Positions 54,632-63,478 of a stretch of 63,478 bases of DNA are shown piece by piece. Positions within the stretch are counted from its first letter, which is position 1. The number at the start of each line of letters is the position of its first letter. A program made the position numbers and the translations under genes. This DNA is from Hyphomicrobiales bacterium (GTDB lineage: Bacteria > Pseudomonadota > Alphaproteobacteria > Rhizobiales > Rhizobiaceae), in the NCBI GenBank assembly GCA_017305835.1, contig JAFKJY010000055.1:11988-75465 (forward strand), written 5' to 3'. The notes below the pieces were generated by a model. The model ran no database searches. It was not told the origin of the DNA and worked only from the letters and a program-made list of their open reading frames with translations.

Positions 54632-56023
54632 GTGGACAGCCAGGACTATGACGTCATCGTGCTCGGAGGCGGCAGCGCCGGCATCGCCGCGGCGGTGGCC
54701 GCCGCCCGCAACGGCGCCCGCACCGCGCTCGTCGAGGCTGGTCAGATGCTCGGCGGCGAACTGCTCACCGGGATGACGGTGGACGGCGCGATCAACGGGC
54801 GCGGGCAGGACACGGTCGGCGGCGTGCTCAACGATCTCCTGGACCTCTGCCGCGACATGGGCGGCTTCGTCGCCAAGCTCAACGACTGGCGGCTGATCCA
54901 GTATGTCGCCTACGACCCCGAGATCATGAAGATCGCCATCCCGCAGCTCGTCTTCGGCGCGGGCGTCAAGGTCTATCTCCAGACCTTCGCCGAGGAGGTG
55001 GTGCAGGCGGGCGGCAGGATCTCCGGCCTCGTGGTGCGCAACAAGGGCGGCCGCCGGCTGCTGACGGCGCGTGCCTTCGTCGACGCCTCCGGCGACGGCG
55101 ACCTGTGCGCCATGGCCGGCGCGCAGATGATGAGCGTCGGCCCCGACGAGAAGCCGCAGCCCATGTCGATGATGTTCCGCATGGCCAACGTCGACAGTGC
55201 CGCGCTGCTCTCCTACGTGCGCGAGCATCCCGAATCGGTGGCGGTGGGCGAGAGCGAGGCGATCCGCGGCGGCCGCACCGACCGCGAGATCACCGAGGAG
55301 ATCTACCGCCAGGGCCAGCCCTGCGTCTTCTTCAAGGGCGACGGCCCGCTGCTCGGCGACGCGATCGCCCGCGGCGACATGTTCCCGACCGCGCTGATCA
55401 TGATCCAGCCGACCTCGGACGTGCGCCGCGAGGTCTGCGTCAACGCCACCCGCATCGTGCTCGACGATCCCATGCAGGCCGACAACATGGCCACCGCGCT
55501 GCGCGTGCTGACCGGCCAAGTGTTCCAGTGCGCGGCCTTCCTGCGCAAGGCGGTGCCCGGCTTCGGCGATGCCAGCATCTCGGGCATGTCGCCGCGGATC
55601 GGCATCCGCGAGACGCGCCGCGTCGTCGGCGACTATGTGCTCACCGGCGAGGACGTGCTGGAGGCCCGCAAGCGCGAGGACGGCGTCGCCAAGGGCTGCC
55701 ACCACGTCGACATCCACCAGGACGGCACCGGCCAGATCCGCATCCCCGTCGCCGATGGCGGCTCCTACGACATCCCGCTGGGAAGCCTGCTGCCGAAGGG
55801 GCTGGAGAACGTCGTCATCGCCGGGCGTTGCCTTTCGGCCAGCCGCGAGGCGCAGGGCTCGGCGCGCGTCATGGGAAGCTGCATGGCCATGGGCCAGGCG
55901 GCCGGCAGCCTGACCGCCATGGCCTCGGGCCAGACCAACCATTTGAGCCTGCGCGACATTCCCGTCGGCCGCCTGCGCCAGGCGCTGCGCGTCCAGGGCG
56001 CGATCCTCGACGGTACCTACTGA
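54632..56023 (+). CDS. FAD-dependent oxidoreductase (FAD_oxidored family)
   Basis: 463 aa. VIVLGGGSAGIAAAVAAARNG is the FAD-binding motif, EAGQMLGGELLTGMTV follows, DASGDGDLCAMAG lies mid-protein and NVVIAGRCLSASREAQGSAR near the end. The GTG start at 54632 has AGGGAG 8 bases upstream; an earlier in-frame ATG at 54560 would place the operator inside the gene. Substrate unknown; context suggests an oxidation tied to the imported compound. Its last 7 bases overlap the converging GntR gene. Confidence 0.87.
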   Translation: MDSQDYDVIVLGGGSAGIAAAVAAARNGARTALVEAGQMLGGELLTGMTVDGAINGRGQDTVGGVLNDLLDLCRDMGGFVAKLNDWRLIQYVAYDPEIMKIAIPQLVFGAGVKVYLQTFAEEVVQAGGRISGLVVRNKGGRRLLTARAFVDASGDGDLCAMAGAQMMSVGPDEKPQPMSMMFRMANVDSAALLSYVREHPESVAVGESEAIRGGRTDREITEEIYRQGQPCVFFKGDGPLLGDAIARGDMFPTALIMIQPTSDVRREVCVNATRIVLDDPMQADNMATALRVLTGQVFQCAAFLRKAVPGFGDASISGMSPRIGIRETRRVVGDYVLTGEDVLEARKREDGVAKGCHHVDIHQDGTGQIRIPVADGGSYDIPLGSLLPKGLENVVIAGRCLSASREAQGSARVMGSCMAMGQAAGSLTAMASGQTNHLSLRDIPVGRLRQALRVQGAILDGTY

Positions 56024-56697
56024 GCCGGATGCGCGCCGGCGCCGCCTTCCGCGAGCAGGGCGCAGACCTGCTCCTGCGTGCCCCGGTTGTGGGCCTTGAG
56101 CCGCTGGCTGAGCAGTTCGAGGTCGTGCCGCCGCAGCGCCTCCATCATGCCGGCATGCTCCTCGCGCGACTGGGTCTGCCGGCGCCGGGCGTCGAGCGCG
56201 GTCCGCTGGTAGCGCTCGGACAGGTCGAACAGCGTGGCGATGGTGCGCACGAGGTGCCGGTTGCCGCAGTCGCGGTAGAAGCGCAGGTGAAAGGCACGGT
56301 TCTCGTGCATGTAGCCTTCGATGTCGGCGTCCGAATCCTGTGCGGCGAGCCGCTTGTGGACGGCCTCCAGGTCGGCGATCCCGCCCGACACGAGCGCCGG
56401 CCAGCTCGCGCGCAACGCCATGTCCTCGAGCGTTTCGCGCAGCGAGTAGAGCTCGACCAGGTCGTCGACGGATTGCGCCGTGACGACGGCGCTGCGATGC
56501 GGGCTGAGCTGGACGAAGCCGCGCTCGGCCAGCCGCTCGATCGCCTGCCGCACCGGGTGGCGGCTGACGTCGAGCTGTTCGGCCAGCCGCACCTGGTCGA
56601 GCCGCTCGCCCGCGGGCAGGTCGCCGGCGAGGATCATCCGCTGGATTTCGGAGGTGGCGTAGTCAGCCGCACTCTTGAAACGGACCGCACGTTCCAC
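56017..56697 (-). CDS. GntR-family regulator, FCD (FadR) subfamily
   Basis: 226 aa. The helix-turn-helix is RLAEQLDVSRHPVRQAIERL near residues 37-56. The C-terminal FCD domain shows the metal-binding histidines in HENRAFHLRFYRDCGNRHL and REEHAGMMEAL. FCD regulators bind small carboxylic acids or sugars acids and release operator DNA. It lies between the two sets of transporter genes and next to GGATCC-type palindromes, so it is very likely the module's repressor. Confidence 0.91.
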   Translation of the reverse strand: MERAVRFKSAADYATSEIQRMILAGDLPAGERLDQVRLAEQLDVSRHPVRQAIERLAERGFVQLSPHRSAVVTAQSVDDLVELYSLRETLEDMALRASWPALVSGGIADLEAVHKRLAAQDSDADIEGYMHENRAFHLRFYRDCGNRHLVRTIATLFDLSERYQRTALDARRRQTQSREEHAGMMEALRRHDLELLSQRLKAHNRGTQEQVCALLAEGGAGAHPAQ

Positions 56698-56739
56698 GCC
56701 GCAGCCTCCCCTGTTGGGCGGACGCTTTCGCCCGCAATC

Positions 56740-56844
56740 ATGGATCCAAGAATCCTAGTCATGGTTGCGACCCAATGTCCAGCCGCTGCGGAGGCGGTTG
56801 ACCGAAGCCTTCTTTCCTGATTGGATCCATATCAATGGATCCAA
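56740..56844. promoter_or_regulatory. Cluster of TTGGATCCAT/ATGGATCCAA operators
   Basis: ATGGATCCAA at 56740-56749, and a perfect inverted repeat TTGGATCCAT-ATCA-ATGGATCCAA at 56821-56844. A partial TCGATCCAAA lies at 56853. The first covers the GntR promoter, the second the promoter of the substrate-binding protein. Confidence 0.75.
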
Positions 56845-56876
56845 GATTTTGTCGATCCAAAGCTGGAGGAGCTGAA

Positions 56877-58157
56877 ATGAGACTGACGAGACGCGTGGTG
56901 CTGGCCGCCGGTGTGGCGTTCGGCGCTGGAATGGGGCTGTCGGGGGCGTGGGCGCAGACCAAGACGCTGACCGTCCTGTCCCACAAGGTGCACGAGAACG
57001 TCGCGCGCGGGCTGACGTCCGGCACGACCGGCGGCGACGTCGCCGGCGAGTGGGCCAAGGCCAACGGGGTCGAACTGAACTGGGTGACCGGCAACATCGA
57101 CCCGATCCACGATCGCCTCGGCCGCGAGCTGTCGCTGGCCGAGAGCTCGGTCGATCTCGCCTTCGTCATCAACAAGTTCCACACGCCGAAGATCGCCGCC
57201 CTGCTGGAGCCGCTGGACGACCGCATCAAGGCGGAGCCGATCGAGATCCTCGATTCGATTCCCGAGCCGATGAAGAAGGCGCTGACCTATGACGGGCACC
57301 TGACCGCCATCCCGTTCCGCCACGCCACCACCGGCCTGCACTGGAACAAGGCGCTGTTTGCCGAGCAGGGCCTCGACCATGCCCCGCGCACGCTCGACGA
57401 GCTGCTCGAATACGCCCGCAAGATGAGCTACACGCGCAAGGACGGCACCCGCGTGTCCGGCCTGGTGATGAATTCGGGCGACGAGCACGTCGCGGTCCTC
57501 ACTTTGCTGTCGGCCTTCGGCGCGCGCCTGTTCGGCGACGACGGCAAGGTCACGGCCGACAGCCCCGAAATGGTGAAGGGGCTGTCCACGATGGCGCAGC
57601 TCTACAAGGAGGGCGTGCTGGCACAGAATTACGCCACCATGACCATCGACGACGTCATCACGGCGATGCAGACCGGCCAGGCCGCGATGGCGATCGACCC
57701 GTTCGCCCGCTATGCGGTCTACAACAATCCTGACAGTTCGAAGTTTCCCGGCCAGATCGACGTGGTCGTGACGCCCTCGGCGACCAATCCGGCCGGCACG
57801 GCGATCACCGAGATCTGGTCGATGGCCATTCCGCGCAATGCGAAGAATAAGGACATGGCCTATTCGCTGATGCGCGCGCTGGCGACGAAGGAAGCGACGA
57901 TCCGCATCGCGCTCAACGGCAACGGCCCGGTCGACCCCAACGCCTATTCCGACCCGCGCCTGCAGCAGAAGCTGCCCTACACCAAGGCCGAGTCGGAGGC
58001 GCTGAAGATCGCCCAGGTCATCCCTTCGAGCTTCGACCGCTCGGTCGAGGTCGCGGCGATCTTCCGCGAGGAATCGCAGGCGGCCGTGCTGGGGCTCAAA
58101 TCGGCCGAGGACGCCGCCAAGTCCATGCAGTCGCGCATCGAGCGGCTGGTGAAGTGA
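56877..58157 (+). CDS. Extracellular solute-binding protein (sugar-type ABC transporter)
   Basis: 426 aa with a twin-arginine-containing signal RLTRRVVLAAGVAFGAGMG ending AWAQ. KTLTVLSHKVHENVARG, YDGHLTAIPFRHATTGLHWN and MQTGQAAMAIDPFARY fit the SBP_bac_1 group. It should serve the MalF/MalG/MalK-like proteins at 48.6-53.1 kb, although it is transcribed separately. GGAGGAG precedes the ATG at 56877. Its stop is followed by a strong hairpin. Confidence 0.91.
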   Translation: MRLTRRVVLAAGVAFGAGMGLSGAWAQTKTLTVLSHKVHENVARGLTSGTTGGDVAGEWAKANGVELNWVTGNIDPIHDRLGRELSLAESSVDLAFVINKFHTPKIAALLEPLDDRIKAEPIEILDSIPEPMKKALTYDGHLTAIPFRHATTGLHWNKALFAEQGLDHAPRTLDELLEYARKMSYTRKDGTRVSGLVMNSGDEHVAVLTLLSAFGARLFGDDGKVTADSPEMVKGLSTMAQLYKEGVLAQNYATMTIDDVITAMQTGQAAMAIDPFARYAVYNNPDSSKFPGQIDVVVTPSATNPAGTAITEIWSMAIPRNAKNKDMAYSLMRALATKEATIRIALNGNGPVDPNAYSDPRLQQKLPYTKAESEALKIAQVIPSSFDRSVEVAAIFREESQAAVLGLKSAEDAAKSMQSRIERLVK

Positions 58158-58178
58158 CAGGCTCGGAATAACCGATCA

Positions 58179-58208
58179 GCCGGCCGGCGAAATCCTTCGT
58201 CGGCCGGC
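58179..58208. terminator. Strong bidirectional hairpin
   Basis: A 13-bp stem, GCCGGCCGGCGAA with TTCGTCGGCCGGC (one G-U pair), has a 4-base loop. It lies between the convergent solute-binding protein and dnaE2 genes. The rest of this 209-bp gap shows nothing I can name. Confidence 0.7.
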
Positions 58209-58366
58209 ATTCCATATGTAACGCGGCTTTCCTTCACGGCGCAGTTGAGCCCGCCATTGCTGGCCACGGCGCGCCGTAGCGGAACCCTGGACCCCGGAAA
58301 GGGACGTCCGGCCGTGAGGCTGCGGCTCCCCCTTCCTGCCGATGCCGCGCCATCCGGTGCGCACCC

Positions 58367-61746
<3,380 letters not shown>

Positions 61747-61750
<4 letters not shown>

Positions 61751-63345
61751 GCGAAGAAGCCCTGCACGAACCAGCGCGGCATCGGCGTCCCGGCGCCGTA
61801 GGAGCCCTCGCGAAAGACCCAGTAGCGCCGTCCCTCCCGGTCCTCGACGCGGAAATAGTCGCGGCTCGGCGCGCCTGCCGGCTCGCGCCACCATTCCGGC
61901 GCGATGCGCTCCGGCCCCTCGGCGCGGGCGATGCGATGGGTCGCGCGGCGCCAGCGGAAATTGAGCGGCGGGCCTTCCGGCACCTCCGTCGCGAACACCT
62001 CGATCGGCTCGGGCGGTGTAAGCAGGCGGATCGGCCGCTCCGCCGGGCCGGGCCGCGAGGCGGCGGTCCGGGCCGGCTCCTGCAGCGCATGGGGAAGGCT
62101 CAGCACGGCGCGCTCGGGCACGTGGCTTTCCACCATGACGGCCCGCAGCAGCGCCCGCTCGCCCAGCCGCGCGCGCACCCTGTCGGCGAAGAAGGCGACG
62201 TCGTCCGTCCCGTCGGCCCCGTCCTCGGCGAGATCGGCCTGCATCGGGTCGAGGCGGGCGACCGAAAGCGCGGCGAGGCGGACGAGGTCGTAGCCGAAGC
62301 CGACATCGATCTCCTCGCCCGTCGCCTTCAGCTTCTCCGCGAACAGCCTGGCGACGAGCCTCGGCTCCCGCACCGGCCGCGCCGTGCCGACGGCGAGGCG
62401 GCTGACCGCGCCGTCGGCGCGGAAAAGCACGAGCTGGAGCCGGCGCGCGCCCTCGCCGCGCCGTTCCAGATCCCGCGCGAGGGAGGCGGCCAGCATCGGC
62501 ACGAGGCGCTCGACGTCCTCCAGCCGCGACAGCGGCTCGGCGAAGCCGCGCTCGACCGACAGCGGCGCCACCGGCCCGCGCGGCGAGATCGCTTCCTCGA
62601 CGGCGCCGACGGCCTGGTCGATCCGCAGGATCAGCATCCTGCCGAAGCGGCGCGCGAGCGGTGCCCGCGCCGCCCTCATCACAGGCCCGACGCTGCGCAG
62701 GCCCACACTTTCGAGCCCGCGCACCGTCGCGGCCTCGAGCCGCAGCGCGGCGAGCGGCAGCGGCGCCAGCCCGGCCGCCTCGGTCCCGCGCGGCAGCGGC
62801 GGCAGGCCGTAGCGGGCGGCCGCCCAGGCGGCCCCCGGCGTCGAAGCGATGCCGCCGCGGGCGTCGAAGCCCTGCGCCGCCAGCCGCCCGACCACCTCCG
62901 CCAGCATCTCCTCCTCGCCGCCGAACAGGTGGGCGCAGCCGGCGATGTCGAGGAACAGCCCGTCCATCCCGTCGGTCGCCACCAGCGGCGTGTAGCGGTC
63001 GCACCAGTCGGCGATCGCCGAAAGCAGCCGCGCGTCGGCGGCCGGGTCGGCCTCGACCACCTCGATCCCCGGGCATATGGCGCGCGCGTCGGCCAGCCCC
63101 ATGCCGCGCTTCAGCCGCAGCCCCTCCGCCCGCTCGTCGAGCGCGTGGACGCGCTGGGTATTGTCCTCGCGGCGGCTGACCACCAGAGGCGGCCGGGCCG
63201 CCCCGCTTTCACGCGACGCCCCTGAACGCCACGACCGCCCCAGCCTGCCGCGCAGGATGCGCTCGGTCGCCAGATAGGGCAGCCACAGCGCCAGGATGCG
63301 CGGCCCGGGCCGGGTCTCTTTCACGAAAGGCGTGGTCATGCTCAT
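61747..63345 (-). CDS. imuB: Y-family polymerase-like mutasome protein ImuB
   Basis: 532 aa. [18 protein letters not shown] is the family N-terminus, replacing the catalytic Asp-bearing strand of true Y-family polymerases. [20 protein letters not shown] follows at the palm, and the protein ends in the ImuB-specific [20 protein letters not shown]. ImuB bridges ImuA, DnaE2 and the sliding clamp. It is expressed as imuA-imuB-dnaE2, usually under LexA; the LexA site would be upstream of imuA, outside the window. Confidence 0.95.
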
Positions 63346-63478
63346 TCCATTCGAGCGTGGCAGTTGCGGGGATCGCCAGGCGGCTTCTGGAGACGGTGAC
63401 GGCGAAGGCGGGCGGGCCGATCGAGCCCTCCAGCGTGCCCGCGGCCATGGCGCGCTCCCCCGCCGGGGCCGGCGCCAC
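63209..63478 (-). CDS. imuA: Probable ImuA C-terminus, truncated by window edge
   Basis: The frame is open to the window edge. [27 protein letters not shown] at its middle is similar to the C-terminal strand pattern of alphaproteobacterial ImuA, with a conserved EWN-type ending, placed just before imuB as expected. After that, the frame runs about 137 bases inside imuB without a conserved pattern, which is unusually long. Either ImuA really ends inside imuB or a frame change exists. RecA-like parts of ImuA would be outside. Confidence 0.45.
   Translation of the reverse strand: MAPAPAGERAMAAGTLEGSIGPPAFAVTVSRSRLAIPATATLEWNEHDHAFRERDPARAAHPGAVAALSGDRAHPARQAGAVVAFRGVA

Noticed and set aside
54569..56853. 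GGATCC repeats as incidental restriction sites
   Set aside because: They share extended flanks (ATGGATCCAAGA), lie in promoter regions around the same regulator and include a perfect spaced inverted repeat, so an operator explains them better.

Overview
This is a GC-rich chromosomal (or large-replicon) segment. The imuA-imuB-dnaE2 mutasome cassette at the right edge and the abundance of Liv, TRAP and oligopeptide-type transporters, SDRs, LLM flavin oxidoreductases and GntR/LysR regulators point to an alphaproteobacterium, most likely of the Hyphomicrobiales (Rhizobiales). That placement is inferred from gene content and protein style. I see no rRNA, phage, insertion sequence or CRISPR array; the single RNA gene is tRNA-Sec.

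Layout. (a) 1-22 kb: catabolic block with an NmrA-like fragment, a 6PGDH-family dehydrogenase, an LLM flavin oxidoreductase, a complete branched-chain-amino-acid-type (Liv) ABC transporter, SDRs, a MarR regulator, a 3-hydroxybenzoate 6-hydroxylase-like FAD monooxygenase, TRAP subunits without a solute receptor, a class II aldolase, a lone HyuA subunit, an ALDH and a 4,5-dihydroxyphthalate decarboxylase-like protein with an MFS exporter. Five intergenic regions here carry the same 33-bp operator-like element (TTGACAG-N19-CTGTCAA type), suggesting one regulon. (b) 22-28.5 kb: LysR, isochorismatase-family hydrolase, PuuE-like deacetylase, three SDRs and an LLM oxidoreductase. (c) 28.5-36.1 kb: a self-contained selenocysteine module. 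A 552-residue selenoprotein with an in-frame UGA (Sec97, U-S-T-C motif) and a SECIS-like hairpin is followed by selD, a thioredoxin-reductase-like flavoprotein, selA, selB and tRNA-Sec. (d) 36.1-40.7 kb: LysR, TetR, a linalool dehydratase/isomerase-family protein translationally coupled to a leaderless SCO-like protein, and a GntR/HutC regulator. (e) 40.9-48.6 kb: oligopeptide-type ABC transporter with a fused permease-ATPase, an alpha/beta hydrolase and a CoA transferase. (f) 48.6-58.2 kb: sugar-type ABC transporter with GMC oxidoreductase, ALDH and FAD oxidoreductase, apparently controlled by an FCD-GntR through TTGGATCCAA-type palindromes. (g) 58.4-63.5 kb: dnaE2, imuB and the probable end of imuA.

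How they work together. The block is a series of uptake-plus-oxidation modules for organic acids, aromatics or alcohols, each beside a regulator. The most distinctive unit is the Sec module: a complete Sec synthesis and insertion set, a candidate reductase and one selenoprotein client side by side, with the selB reading frame running straight through the tRNA-Sec gene.
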